DNA from: Tannerella forsythia
GTDB lineage: Bacteria; Bacteroidota; Bacteroidia; Bacteroidales; Tannerellaceae
Assembly (NCBI RefSeq): GCF_001006485.1
Contig: NZ_JUET01000129.1
Span: 1-64,000 of the forward strand
Length of the DNA: 64,000 bases
Reading direction: 5' to 3'
Positions 46,073 to 54,812 of the stretch are shown one piece after another. The position numbers were made by a program, and so were the translations under genes. The notes under the pieces are model-generated. The model was not told the origin of the DNA. It was given only the letters and a program-made list of their open reading frames with translations, and searched no databases. Position 1 is the first letter of the stretch, and each line of letters opens with the position of its first letter.

Positions 46073-47134
46073 ATGAAACCGCAAATTACGATTAAAAGAG
46101 CGCTGGTAATCCGTTTTCGCCGAGTGGGAGACTCTGTCTTGGCTGTTTCGGTATGCAGGAGCCTGAAAAAAACATTTCCCGGAGTTCGGGTCGATTTTGT
46201 TCTGAATGACCATATCGCTTCTTTGTACGAAGGGCATCCGGATATAGATCGGATTATCACTTTTAGTGACAAAGAAAACTATAACCTACCTAAGTATTTG
46301 AAACGTGTCCATCGTTTGATGCGTGATACGCATTACGATGTGATTATTGATATGCGTGCTACGGTTAAAACTCTTTTTTTCAGTCTTTTTTCGTTACATA
46401 CTCCTTTTCGTATAGGAACGAAAAAAGCGTATAGTCTTTTTCTGAATAATTACCGAGTACCTAATCGGGATGACGCATCGTTAGATATGGTACAATCTAA
46501 TTTAAGGTTGTTGAAACCTTTGGAAAGAGTTGCCAAAGTAAAATATGACAGTTCGTTTTGCTTGTTTGTTCCCGATGAAGAGAAGGCCGTTTATCGTTCA
46601 TATATGGAGTATCAAGGGATTGATTTTAAGCGAACTGTAGTCCTCATGGCCGTTACTACCCGTATTGAAGGGAAAGGCTGGGATATGGAACGTATGAAAG
46701 TCATTATTGAAAAAACGATCGAAGCCTATCATCCGCAGATCATTTTTAATTATGTCGGCGAACGTGAGAAACGGATTTGTTATCGGTTATATGAAGACTT
46801 GGGCAAAAATTCTCATATTTTTATGAATATAGAAGCGAACTCGCTTCGAGAATTACGTGCGCTTACTTCGCTTTGCGATTTCTTTTTTGGAAACGAAGGA
46901 GGCCTTCGACATATTGCACAGGCCTTGGATGTACCTTCTTTTGCCGTTTATCCTCCCGGGATAAGTAAAACGCTTTGGCTTCCGGGACATCATGTGCGTT
47001 TTCAGGGGATAAGTCCGGATGATATTCTTCCGGACGACGGAACAATGACGAAAGAAGAACGTTTCGGATTATTGACGACTGAACGTGTGTGGGAAGAGCT
47101 CGATAAGATGTTAAGCACCTATCTCTTAAAATAG
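46073..47134 (+). CDS. Family 9 glycosyltransferase (heptosyltransferase-like)
   Basis: 353 residues of the ADP-heptose:LPS heptosyltransferase (GT9) family with two Rossmann-like domains: N-terminal LVIRFRRVGDSVLAVSVCRSL (acceptor side) and C-terminal FFFGNEGGLRHIAQALDVPSFAVYPP (nucleotide-sugar side). It would add a sugar to lipid A-core or a similar acceptor on the inner face of the inner membrane. Lower G+C than its surroundings. Cotranscribed with the DUF4254 gene. Confidence 0.9.
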   Translation: MKPQITIKRALVIRFRRVGDSVLAVSVCRSLKKTFPGVRVDFVLNDHIASLYEGHPDIDRIITFSDKENYNLPKYLKRVHRLMRDTHYDVIIDMRATVKTLFFSLFSLHTPFRIGTKKAYSLFLNNYRVPNRDDASLDMVQSNLRLLKPLERVAKVKYDSSFCLFVPDEEKAVYRSYMEYQGIDFKRTVVLMAVTTRIEGKGWDMERMKVIIEKTIEAYHPQIIFNYVGEREKRICYRLYEDLGKNSHIFMNIEANSLRELRALTSLCDFFFGNEGGLRHIAQALDVPSFAVYPPGISKTLWLPGHHVRFQGISPDDILPDDGTMTKEERFGLLTTERVWEELDKMLSTYLLK

Positions 47135-47185
47135 GATATGACAGACTCGTAGCATAGCAGTTGATTCATTGTTGTTTTTCGGGGA

Positions 47186-47713
47186 TCATAATTTTATTCG
47201 CACGATTCCGCCATAGGGTGTCAGGTTACGGAGGGCTTCTTCGGGAGGGAGGGCTTCTGCGTAAATCCGGGCAGACATCAACACGCCGCCATGCGTAAAG
47301 ACGGCAATCCGCTCGAAAGGCAAACGGCGGACCTCGTCGAGAAACGACGCGACACGGCCGAAGAGTTCTTGATATGACTCGCCGTTCGTCGTGGCGACAT
47401 GGAGGTAATCGTCATACCATTCCTGCATACGCGGATCGGTAATCGCGTCGAAACGCTGCATCTCCCAGTCGCCCATGTGTATCTCTTTGAGGCGGTCGTC
47501 ACGGAGCGCCTCCGGGTATCCGCAGTAGGCAGCCAGCCTCGTGCAACGGCTTAGCGGACTGGTATAGACGGCGTCAAACGCATAGCGGTCAAGCTCTTTT
47601 TTGACTGTCGCGGCTTCCGCTTCGAACGAGGGTTTCAGCGGCACATCCGTTTGTCCGTAGCATGTGCCGGCGGGCACATCGACCGACGTGTGCCGTATCA
47701 GATAAATATCCAT
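47186..47713 (-). CDS. cobC: Alpha-ribazole phosphatase (histidine phosphatase family)
   Basis: 175 residues, histidine phosphatase superfamily. Catalytic RHT at R7-H8 (MDIYLIRHTS), a second arginine in SPLSRCTRLA, the acid in KEIHMGDWE and the second histidine in AVFTHGG. CobC removes the phosphate from alpha-ribazole 5'-phosphate or from adenosylcobalamin phosphate. I start at ATG 47713; the longer frame has no ATG at a sensible place and runs into cobS. The gene overlaps the cobS 3' end by 16 bp: last of the cobT-cobS-cobC run. Confidence 0.9.
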   Translation of the reverse strand: MDIYLIRHTSVDVPAGTCYGQTDVPLKPSFEAEAATVKKELDRYAFDAVYTSPLSRCTRLAAYCGYPEALRDDRLKEIHMGDWEMQRFDAITDPRMQEWYDDYLHVATTNGESYQELFGRVASFLDEVRRLPFERIAVFTHGGVLMSARIYAEALPPEEALRNLTPYGGIVRIKL

Positions 47714-48489
47714 ATCGTGTTTAAGGTGATGAAGTAAGATAATTCGCAAAGAAGGAAAGTCGCGCCGCAGCAGTCGCCCGTGTATCCGCCGATGCGGCGT
47801 CTCATGTACTGCACGAGCCACACCATGACGCTGTTCGGGACAGAGGCGGTCACACATATCCATAGAGCCATGTAAGGCATTTCTTTCAGGAAAAGGACGC
47901 ATCCGAGCATCGGTACGAGGGCGAACAACAGTCCCACGGTAAAAGTTCGGGCCGACATCCGGTCGTAGACCTTTTTAATCTTGCAATCTTCTTCGTTACG
48001 GGCATAAGGAAGGAGATTGACGATTTGTGAAGCGGACCACTTAGACCATACATCGGCGAAAAAGAGCAGAACGATCGGCAGGTTGGCCGAACGTTGCGCG
48101 AGGGAAACCGTCGAGGTAACCCAAAGAGCTACATAGACGACAAGCGCCAGCACGCCATACGTTCCGATATGCGAATCTTTCATGATGGTAAGCACCTGTT
48201 CCCGCGACCGTCCTCCGCCGAATCCGTCGAAAAAATCCGCCAGCCCGTCTTCATGCAAGGCGCCCGTCAGCAATAACCGTCCGGTGAAAACCAGCAGGAT
48301 AGCTAAAACAACAGGCAGATGAAAGAATAACGCTATTCCGTAGATAGCCGTCATCACGCCGCCTGTCACCCAGCCGGCGACGGGCCAGTAGCCGACGATG
48401 CGTTTGAAACTGTCTGCCGGCACACGCCGGAGCTTCCACCACGGCAGCCGGGTGAAGAACATCAGCGCGGCAAAGATATCGTCGATCAT
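47698..48489 (-). CDS. cobS: Adenosylcobinamide-GDP ribazoletransferase
   Basis: 263-residue membrane protein of the CobS family: FFTRLPW near the N-terminus, then GALHEDGLADFFDGFGGG with the acidic metal-binding residues. It joins adenosylcobinamide-GDP to alpha-ribazole, completing the nucleotide loop of cobalamin at the inner membrane. It starts 2 bp after cobT ends and overlaps cobC. cobU, usually beside these genes, is not in the window. Confidence 0.95.
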   Translation of the reverse strand: MIDDIFAALMFFTRLPWWKLRRVPADSFKRIVGYWPVAGWVTGGVMTAIYGIALFFHLPVVLAILLVFTGRLLLTGALHEDGLADFFDGFGGGRSREQVLTIMKDSHIGTYGVLALVVYVALWVTSTVSLAQRSANLPIVLLFFADVWSKWSASQIVNLLPYARNEEDCKIKKVYDRMSARTFTVGLLFALVPMLGCVLFLKEMPYMALWICVTASVPNSVMVWLVQYMRRRIGGYTGDCCGATFLLCELSYFITLNTIWIFI

Positions 48490-48491
48490 CT

Positions 48492-49532
48492 TCAGAAGTA
48501 TTTCGTGATTCTGCCTTTCCCGAACGAGTCCATCTCGTTGATCATCCGTACGGCTGACTCAATCAGCGGATAAGCGCAAATTGCGCCCGTACCTTCGCCC
48601 AGACGCATCCCGAGGTCGAGCAGGGGACGCGCTCCCAACGCCTGCAGCACCAGACGATGCCCCGCTTCGTCTCCACAGTGCCCGAAGACGGCATACGACA
48701 AGACATCAGGGTACAGACGCGCCGCGGCCAGCATGCAGTTCGTCATGATGAACCCGTCTACCAGAATCAGCATCTTGGCCTCCGCTGCCTGCAACATCCC
48801 ACCCACGGCCATCACCATCTCATACCCTCCGAACCGGCTCATCACCTCTTCCGTCGAACGTTCGCCGCGAGCCTGCTCCAATGCCCGGCGGAGCACGTCG
48901 TACTTGTGCCGGATGCCGGCGCTGTCCAGCCCTGAACCGGCGCCGACGCATTGCTGTAAGGGAATATCCGTCAGGCAGGTCATCCATAGCGATGACGACG
49001 AGCTATTACCGATTCCCATCTCACCGAAGCTGACGACGTTACATCCTGTAGCATGCACGTCGCGTACCACGGCAGCTCCACACTCCACGCACAGTTCCAT
49101 CTCCTCACGCGTCATTGCCGCTTCATGCAGGTAGTTACGTGTGCCTTTGCGCACTTTCCGATCGATGATACCCAGTCCGGGCGGAAAATCATAATCTACT
49201 CCCGCATCGATCACTTTCAGCATGAAGCCGTGCTGACGACAGAGGAAATTGACGCCTCCTCCGCTACTTTTTATGAAGTGAATGCATTGCTGCCAAGTTA
49301 CTTCCTTGGGCGATATGCTGACACCCTCTTCCGTAATGCCGTGATCGGCCGCAAAAATAAGGTTGAAGGGACGTCGCAACGAGGGGCTGAGTGTCTGCTG
49401 AATCAACCCTGCTTGTAATGCCAACTCTTCGAGACGCCCGAGCGAGCCTTTCGGCTTCGTCAGGTCGTCGATTTTTTCCTGTAACGCTTCACGGATATGC
49501 TCGTCAGGCTTTTGGATATGGAATTGCTTCAT
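48492..49532 (-). CDS. cobT: Nicotinate-nucleotide-dimethylbenzimidazole phosphoribosyltransferase
   Basis: 346 residues, typical length. Signatures: [13 protein letters not shown] near the N-terminus, [26 protein letters not shown], and the catalytic glutamate in MRLGEGTGA near the C-terminus. It makes alpha-ribazole 5'-phosphate, the precursor of the lower ligand. First gene of cobTSC; promoter element at 49555-49562. Confidence 0.97.
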   Translation of the reverse strand: MKQFHIQKPDEHIREALQEKIDDLTKPKGSLGRLEELALQAGLIQQTLSPSLRRPFNLIFAADHGITEEGVSISPKEVTWQQCIHFIKSSGGGVNFLCRQHGFMLKVIDAGVDYDFPPGLGIIDRKVRKGTRNYLHEAAMTREEMELCVECGAAVVRDVHATGCNVVSFGEMGIGNSSSSSLWMTCLTDIPLQQCVGAGSGLDSAGIRHKYDVLRRALEQARGERSTEEVMSRFGGYEMVMAVGGMLQAAEAKMLILVDGFIMTNCMLAAARLYPDVLSYAVFGHCGDEAGHRLVLQALGARPLLDLGMRLGEGTGAICAYPLIESAVRMINEMDSFGKGRITKYF

Positions 49533-49554
49533 GATGGAGATCCTTTATCTGCAA

Positions 49555-49562
49555 CAAATTTA
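49555..49562 (-). promoter_or_regulatory. -7 element for cobTSC
   Basis: TAAATTTG on the minus strand, 22 bp upstream of the cobT ATG. No B12 riboswitch fits in the short leader. Confidence 0.55.
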
Positions 49563-49633
49563 CGCAAACAAAAAAGAATTGTCGTTATAAAACGATCGGA
49601 AGTTACCATGACTGTGCAGCGCTCATCGTTTGT

Positions 49634-50317
49634 TTACAGAATTCGCCCCGTTAAACGAAACGAAAGAACGGGATAGACGACCCATTTCTGCAACGTGTAC
49701 GAAAACTCAGGCCGGTTGATGTCTGCCTTGCCCAGATTCGTTCCGTGCCTGTCATAAATATCGGGCTTACCTTGTACCATCGCTCCCAACTCCATCCGGA
49801 AGCCGACTCTTCGCACGGGAATGGCACGTCCGTAGCCAATGGCCGCATACGGCTTAAAAACGCTCGCGCGCACTTCTGCCTCGATTCGTCCATGCTCCGC
49901 CGGAATGATGTAACCATCCCATTTCAGATCGCGGTCCGACTTTCCGTTCAGTTTAGCAATCGCCCTGTTTCCAAGATAGAAACCTCCCGATACGAAAAAT
50001 GCCGAACGGGTCGGATAGAAATCGAGCAATATCTTGCTGTTCACCATCCGGACCTCACCGTTTATATCGGTTCTGTTGGCGTATTCTTTCCCATGATCAT
50101 ACAGATTCATCTTTGCGGTGAAATCTACCGCAAGCGCTGATACGCCGCCCCGCAGCATCCATTTCGGATGCAGCGAAGTGACCAGCTCCGCATCGATCCC
50201 CGTCGTACCCATCGAGAGTCCTGCGCCCAGCGATGAGAAAGTCCCTCCGCCTTGCGCTGCCGTATGCATGGATACCATCCATCCGCATACCATTAATAAT
50301 ACCGTAATCTTTTTCAT
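49634..50317 (-). CDS. Outer-membrane beta-barrel protein
   Basis: 227 residues with signal peptide (MKKITVLLMVCGWMVSMHTAAQ) and amphipathic strands throughout (LGAGLSMGTTGIDAEL, FFVSGGFYLGN, FKPYAAIGYGRA, VGFRMELGAMVQGKPD), ending VLSFRLTGRIL. A small barrel of unknown role. I start at ATG 50317: the upstream TTG of the open frame lies in a -7 promoter element. Divergent from tetR. Confidence 0.75.
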   Translation of the reverse strand: MKKITVLLMVCGWMVSMHTAAQGGGTFSSLGAGLSMGTTGIDAELVTSLHPKWMLRGGVSALAVDFTAKMNLYDHGKEYANRTDINGEVRMVNSKILLDFYPTRSAFFVSGGFYLGNRAIAKLNGKSDRDLKWDGYIIPAEHGRIEAEVRASVFKPYAAIGYGRAIPVRRVGFRMELGAMVQGKPDIYDRHGTNLGKADINRPEFSYTLQKWVVYPVLSFRLTGRIL

Positions 50318-50336
50318 CTCTTTTTCAAACTTGCAA

Positions 50337-50344
50337 CAAAAATA
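50337..50344 (-). promoter_or_regulatory. -7 element for the small barrel gene
   Basis: TATTTTTG on the minus strand, 19 bp upstream of ATG 50317. Confidence 0.6.
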
Positions 50345-50400
50345 CAACAGCTTGTGATGATTCCGAGTTGAATTCGTTATTTTTCTCGTTTTTCTTGCAT

Positions 50401-50443
50401 GTTACCTATCGGTAACGTAACTTTGCGGTTACTTATCGGTAAC
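50401..50443 (+). promoter_or_regulatory. tetR operator pair around a -7 element
   Basis: Two 16-bp palindromes, GTTACCTATCGGTAAC (50401-50416) and GTTACTTATCGGTAAC (50428-50443), have 6-bp arms, a 4-bp centre and lie 27 bp apart. Between them is TAACTTTG (50418-50425), a TAnnTTTG -7 element. Such sites around a promoter next to a tetR gene are most simply operators for that repressor. A good Shine-Dalgarno (AGAAGGAGA) precedes the ATG at 50464. Confidence 0.8.
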
Positions 50444-50463
50444 ATTACAATTGAGAAGGAGAC

Positions 50464-51057
50464 ATGAAAGATAGAGAACGTACGGAGAAAAAGATTCTCG
50501 ACGCAGTCGGAAGCATTATCGCGGGCGACGGCTTCGAAGGGATAGGGATAAATGCCGTAGCCCAACAAGCAGGAGTATCTAAGATGCTTATATATAGGTA
50601 TTTCAAAGGGTTGAACGAGCTGATTTCCAGTTATCTTCTCCAAAAGGATTACTGGGTAAACACAAACATCGATTTTAGGGAATCGTCCGACATCGGCGAA
50701 AGTCTGAAACGACTGTTCCGTGAACAGATCCGGCAGATGCGCGGCGATATTACACTGAGACGATTGCACCGATGGGAATTGTCCACAGCGGATCAGACGG
50801 TCCGCCTGTTGAGGGAAAGAAGGGAACGGAACGGCTGTGAGCTGGTAAAAGCGGTGGGTGAGCTGACCCATTCGCCCCATGCGGAGGTCGCCTCTTTGGC
50901 AAGCATCCTTTCGGCATCCATCAGCTATCTGGTCTTGATGGAAGAACAGACGGCCGTGTATAACGGCATCGATTTGCAGAGCGACACGGGATGGGAGCAG
51001 GTCGCGCAAGGAATCGACCTGATGATTGATTTATGGATGAAACATGTACGACAATGA
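50464..51057 (+). CDS. TetR-family transcriptional regulator
   Basis: 197 residues. N-terminal helix-turn-helix (about 8-55): ERTEKKILDAVGSIIAGDGF then GINAVAQQAGVSKMLIYRYF. The C-terminal ligand domain is of no recognised subgroup. It probably represses its own transcript through the two palindromes upstream; the operon includes the nitroreductase-like gene, whose start overlaps its stop (ATGA). Ligand unknown; quinone- or nitro-type compounds would suit the enzyme. Confidence 0.93.
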   Translation: MKDRERTEKKILDAVGSIIAGDGFEGIGINAVAQQAGVSKMLIYRYFKGLNELISSYLLQKDYWVNTNIDFRESSDIGESLKRLFREQIRQMRGDITLRRLHRWELSTADQTVRLLRERRERNGCELVKAVGELTHSPHAEVASLASILSASISYLVLMEEQTAVYNGIDLQSDTGWEQVAQGIDLMIDLWMKHVRQ

Positions 51058-52073
51058 GAAAGATAGTATTCATCGTTTTATTTTTAGGAATAATGAACCG
51101 TATATTCGCACAAAACACAGATTTTCTGTTCATGATTGAGCAGGCAGTGAAAGCTCCTTCGGGACACAACACGCAGCCGTGGCTGTTTAAGACAGGAGAA
51201 ACAGAGATAGAGATCCGTCCCGATTTTACCAAATCGTTGCCGGTCGTCGATCCCGATAATCGGGAACTGTTCGTCAGTCTCGGATGCGCCGCGGAGAACC
51301 TTTGTATCGCGGCGTCGCACAAAGGATATCGCACAAAGGTTGCTATCGAGGAAAATGGAATTATCCGCATCATCCTTTCCAGGGAAGAGGAGGACATTCC
51401 TTCTCCGCTGTTCTCTCAACTGTCCGTCAGACAAACGAACAGGAGTATTTATAACGGAAAGATCATCCCTGAGGACAGCATCCGACGCCTGAAATCCATC
51501 GCGACGGAGCCTTGTATAGGCATTCATTTCTTCCAAAACGGCTCCTCGGAGTTTGAGGCCATTTCGGAACTGATTTATGAGGGAAACAGTCGGCAGATGC
51601 GAGACCAGCACTTTCTGGCCGAATTGCGGCAATGGATGCGCTACAACAAGAAGCATCAGAACACGACAAGAGACGGGCTGAGTTATGCCGTATTCGGTGC
51701 GCCCAATCTGCCGCGTTTTATCTCAGAGCCTATTATCTCTCAAGTGATCAATGAGAAATCTCAAAACAAAAATGACCGGAAGAAGATCGCCTCCTCTTCT
51801 CATTTTATCCTGTTTACCACCCGAAACAATACGATCGAACAGTGGGTAAACGCAGGCAGGACCTTGGAGCGCATCCTTCTGACAACTACAGCTATGGGGA
51901 TTGTTCATGCGTATATGAACCAACCCAATGAGATTCCGGAACTTTCACGAAAGATGGCCGAAATGCTGGGTATGACCGATGAATACCCTACCGTCCTGAT
52001 ACGCGTAGGGTACGGAGAAAAAATGCCCTATTCCTTAAGAAAAAGCATAGAGGAGCGGATGGTTAAGGAGTAG
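51054..52073 (+). CDS. Nitroreductase-like protein with signal peptide
   Basis: 339 residues. The N-terminus MRKIVFIVLFLGIMNRIFAQ looks like a signal peptide with an AQ cleavage site, followed by a nitroreductase-like FMN-binding fold (Acg type): IEQAVKAPSGHNTQPWLF at the start and, near the end, EQWVNAGRTLERILLTTTAMGI and LGMTDEYPTVLIRVGYGE. The start is ATG 51054, sharing ATGA with the tetR stop; the upstream in-frame ATG (51033) would disturb the signal peptide. An exported flavin enzyme of this kind is unusual because FMN is normally loaded in the cytosol; the segment could also be a membrane anchor. Confidence 0.82.
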   Translation: MRKIVFIVLFLGIMNRIFAQNTDFLFMIEQAVKAPSGHNTQPWLFKTGETEIEIRPDFTKSLPVVDPDNRELFVSLGCAAENLCIAASHKGYRTKVAIEENGIIRIILSREEEDIPSPLFSQLSVRQTNRSIYNGKIIPEDSIRRLKSIATEPCIGIHFFQNGSSEFEAISELIYEGNSRQMRDQHFLAELRQWMRYNKKHQNTTRDGLSYAVFGAPNLPRFISEPIISQVINEKSQNKNDRKKIASSSHFILFTTRNNTIEQWVNAGRTLERILLTTTAMGIVHAYMNQPNEIPELSRKMAEMLGMTDEYPTVLIRVGYGEKMPYSLRKSIEERMVKE

Positions 52074-52164
52074 TCACGGAGCAACGCGCATTCCGATAAT
52101 CGCTCTTCTTGCTGCTCAGAACGAATTGCTCGGGACTTTTCTGTGATTTCTGATCAAAAAGACG

Positions 52165-52172
52165 TACCTTCG
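52165..52172 (+). promoter_or_regulatory. Possible -7 element for cobB
   Basis: TACCTTCG, one base off TAnnTTTG, 41 bp before the cobB ATG. Confidence 0.3.
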
Positions 52173-52213
52173 AAGTCTGAAAAACATTATGTCTCATTTA
52201 AAACGCAATCGTC

Positions 52214-52906
52214 ATGAAAAAAATCGTTATTCTTACAGGAGCCGGAATGAGTGCCGAAAGCGGAATCTCTACGTTTCGCGACTCGAACGGATTATGGGAA
52301 AATTATCGGATTGAGGACGTGGCTACGCCCGAAGGGTTCATGAAAAATCCGCAGTTGGTACTTGACTTCTACAATCATCGCCGGCGCGAATTGCTGAACA
52401 CCCAACCGAATGCCGGACATCGTGGTCTGGCTGATTTGGAAAAAGATTTCGAGGTACATATCATTACACAGAACGTTGATAACCTGCACGAACAGGCAGG
52501 CAGTACCCACGTTACTCACCTGCATGGGGAGCTGATGAAGTCTTGTTCAGTCAAGAACCTCAATCGTCCGTACGATATTTCGCCCGAGCAGCCCGATCTG
52601 CATGTCGGAGACAAAGCGCCCGACGGCGGACAGCTGCGTCCCTTTATCGTCTGGTTCGGTGAGCCTGTGCCGAAAATTGAAGAGGCGATCCGATACGTCG
52701 AGGATTGTGATATTTTCGTCGTGATCGGCACCTCGCTCAACGTTTATCCTGCGGCCGGATTGTTGAACTATGTCCGTAAGGAGCAGCCCATCTTCCTGAT
52801 TGATCCGAAAGAGGTGAAAGCGTATCGCAGCGATATCGAATTTATCCGGTACGGCGCTTCGGAAGGTGTAAAGCGACTCACCGAACGGCTGAAAACGATG
52901 CGGTAA
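52214..52906 (+). CDS. cobB: NAD-dependent protein deacylase (sirtuin, class III)
   Basis: 230 residues. NAD motif GAGMSAESGISTFR, TQNVDNLHE, catalytic H104 in HLHGEL and the C-terminal GTSLNVYP are present. Y53 and R56 (YNHR) are the pair that makes class III sirtuins prefer succinyl- and malonyl-lysine. The zinc tetrad is missing: only C111 remains in the region, as in other Bacteroidetes members. It removes acyl groups from proteins using NAD. Its last 41 codons and the following ~65 bp are duplicated at 58811-58999. Confidence 0.94.
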   Translation: MKKIVILTGAGMSAESGISTFRDSNGLWENYRIEDVATPEGFMKNPQLVLDFYNHRRRELLNTQPNAGHRGLADLEKDFEVHIITQNVDNLHEQAGSTHVTHLHGELMKSCSVKNLNRPYDISPEQPDLHVGDKAPDGGQLRPFIVWFGEPVPKIEEAIRYVEDCDIFVVIGTSLNVYPAAGLLNYVRKEQPIFLIDPKEVKAYRSDIEFIRYGASEGVKRLTERLKTMR

Positions 52907-52972
52907 AAAAGTTGTAACAAAATATGCGCTGCTCCGTCTTCTCCATGACGGGGCGGTCTTCCGATCGGCCGA
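52784..52972. repeat. 189-bp direct repeat, left copy
   Basis: Identical to 58811-58999 except for one base that I can see (AGCGAT against GGCGAT). It covers the end of cobB plus a downstream hairpin-rich region. The two copies bound a 5.8-kb insert. Confidence 0.95.
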
Positions 52973-53020
52973 GGAAAGCTGTCCTGTCTTTGCAATAAAT
53001 TACTATCTCATTATTCTGGT

Positions 53021-54319
53021 TTACAGCCTGTTTATTTCTTCCAGCAGAAAATCTTCGATGTTGATGTACCGCACACCTCGATCGTCTGTCCATGGCAGGA
53101 TATCGTCGCGTACCACGACGATTTTGGTATAGGAGTCGTCGGTGCGGTTGAGGGAATTGACCTCCTGCCGCCGTTTTTCTTCATCGGCCACGGTCAGGGC
53201 CGACTGGATGTAGTAACGTTTGTCCGTCAGATTGACCACGAAATCAATTTCGAGCTGCGTGCGTACCTTCTTCCCGGCGACGGTGTGGTTATACTCGACC
53301 ACGCCGACATCCACGTTGAACCCCCGTGCCGTGAGTTCGTTGTAAAGGATGTTCTCCATGATATGGTTTTCTTCCTGCTGACGGAAGTTCAGGCGGGCGT
53401 TGCGTAACCCTATGTCCGTGAAATAGTATTTCAGAGGCGTGTCGATATAGGAACGCCCCTTTATATCGTAGCGGTACGATTTACCCAGAATGTACGCATC
53501 GATGAAGCAGTCGAGGTAGGCGGAGACGGTTTCGTTCTTTATCTTCAATCCCTTGACCGACCGGAACGTATTGGACAGCCGAGTCGGGTTGGTAAGCGAG
53601 CCCACGGCGGAAGCCACGACATTGAGCAGCTCGTCAAGGGTCTCCGCATCGGCGCGCAGACGGTTGCGCTCGATAACGTCTTTGATGTAGGTAAGCCGGA
53701 AGAGGTCTTGCAGGTACTTGGATTTCTCCCCGTGGGTACTTTTCTGCATGACAAGCGGCATTCCCCCGTAGGTCACGAACTCACGCCACGCGAACCGTTT
53801 CTCCTTGGGGTAGGCGGCGTGAAACTCATCGTAGGTAAGGGGCGTGATATGTATCTCCTCGCCCCGGTCGCGGAAAGCGGTAGCCACGTCGGAAGATAGC
53901 ATCTTGGAGTTGCTACCCGTTACATAGACATCGACGTTCGACAGACCTTTAAGCCCCAGAAGCACATCTACGAAGGTGATTTTGGAACCGGAGTTTCCAG
54001 GCAGATAGGGATTGTCTACCTCCTCCACCATCTGTATCTCGTCGAGCAGGACATAGTAATCTTTCGCGGTGTCGCCGACCAGCTGCCGGAGGTATGCCCC
54101 CAGTTCCAGCGGATTGCGGTAACGTGCGTTGATGTCGTTGTCCAGTTCGAGCATAACAATTTGCTCCGGCGCGATGCCCTCCTGCAGGAGATAGTCGCGG
54201 TAGAGGACGCCCAGCAAATACGACTTTCCGCACCGTCGGATGCCCGTTATAATCTTTATCTGACCGTTCTTGCGGCTTCCGATCAACCGCCGAAGGATTC
54301 TTTTGCGTTCTATTCTCAT
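53021..54319 (-). CDS. AAA ATPase with DUF4143 domain
   Basis: 432 residues. Walker A is GIRRCGKS (26-33), Walker B is in YYVLLDEIQ, and sensor-like YVTGSNSKML follows. The C-terminal half is the DUF4143 region with a nuclease-like motif (LEIDFVVN, then KRYYIQ). Such ATPases (AAA_14 plus DUF4143) are abundant, patchily distributed and of unknown function, common on islands. I start at ATG 54319; a GTG at 54352 is less likely since a promoter element lies just upstream. Alone on its strand segment, at the left end of the island next to the direct repeat. Confidence 0.88.
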   Translation of the reverse strand: MRIERKRILRRLIGSRKNGQIKIITGIRRCGKSYLLGVLYRDYLLQEGIAPEQIVMLELDNDINARYRNPLELGAYLRQLVGDTAKDYYVLLDEIQMVEEVDNPYLPGNSGSKITFVDVLLGLKGLSNVDVYVTGSNSKMLSSDVATAFRDRGEEIHITPLTYDEFHAAYPKEKRFAWREFVTYGGMPLVMQKSTHGEKSKYLQDLFRLTYIKDVIERNRLRADAETLDELLNVVASAVGSLTNPTRLSNTFRSVKGLKIKNETVSAYLDCFIDAYILGKSYRYDIKGRSYIDTPLKYYFTDIGLRNARLNFRQQEENHIMENILYNELTARGFNVDVGVVEYNHTVAGKKVRTQLEIDFVVNLTDKRYYIQSALTVADEEKRRQEVNSLNRTDDSYTKIVVVRDDILPWTDDRGVRYINIEDFLLEEINRL

Positions 54320-54362
54320 CTTTGTAAAGGCTGTTTTTGCGGTTGTCCGCACTTTTACCCTG

Positions 54363-54370
54363 CAAAAATA
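54363..54370 (-). promoter_or_regulatory. -7 element for the DUF4143 ATPase
   Basis: TATTTTTG on the minus strand, 43 bp upstream of ATG 54319. In the remaining gap (54371-54812) I see no gene; the only structure is a 10-bp inverted repeat GTCGCTTCCC (54589-54598) / GGGAAGCGAC (54628-54637). Confidence 0.55.
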
Positions 54371-54812
54371 GGAATAATATCCATAACTCGGTTGTAATCA
54401 CCCGGTAATTTTTCGTCTATCCCGTTTCTGTTTCGGCAATTCCCTGATTCTACACCGCTGGCGTCGGCGTGACCGGTTTCGCCCTGTCCCGTGTTTCCGG
54501 CTGTCTCCGCCTGCCGCATCGCCTTGTTTACGGATGTTTTCTACGTTGTTTCCCTTCTGTTTTACACCTGTTCCGAAGCCATTGCCGCGTCGCTTCCCAT
54601 GTCTTACTTTGCAGCGTCTTCCCCTTCGGGAAGCGACATTGACAACACGAGTATTTACTAAAAAAAGGCGCAGGGATGGAAAGCATCGGCCACTCCGGCA
54701 TATCCGTACTGGACAGGCAAGCGGAACGGTCTGCTTTATCGCTCCGATGATGCAGTGTTGAAAAAGAGGTGAAAATCTCTGAACTAAAACGTTTCACAAA
54801 TGCCAGACCGCC

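Noticed and set aside
54528-54797. 89-codon minus-strand frame between the ATPase and the GT-C gene
   Set aside because: No recognisable motif, odd composition, no promoter element; treated as non-coding.
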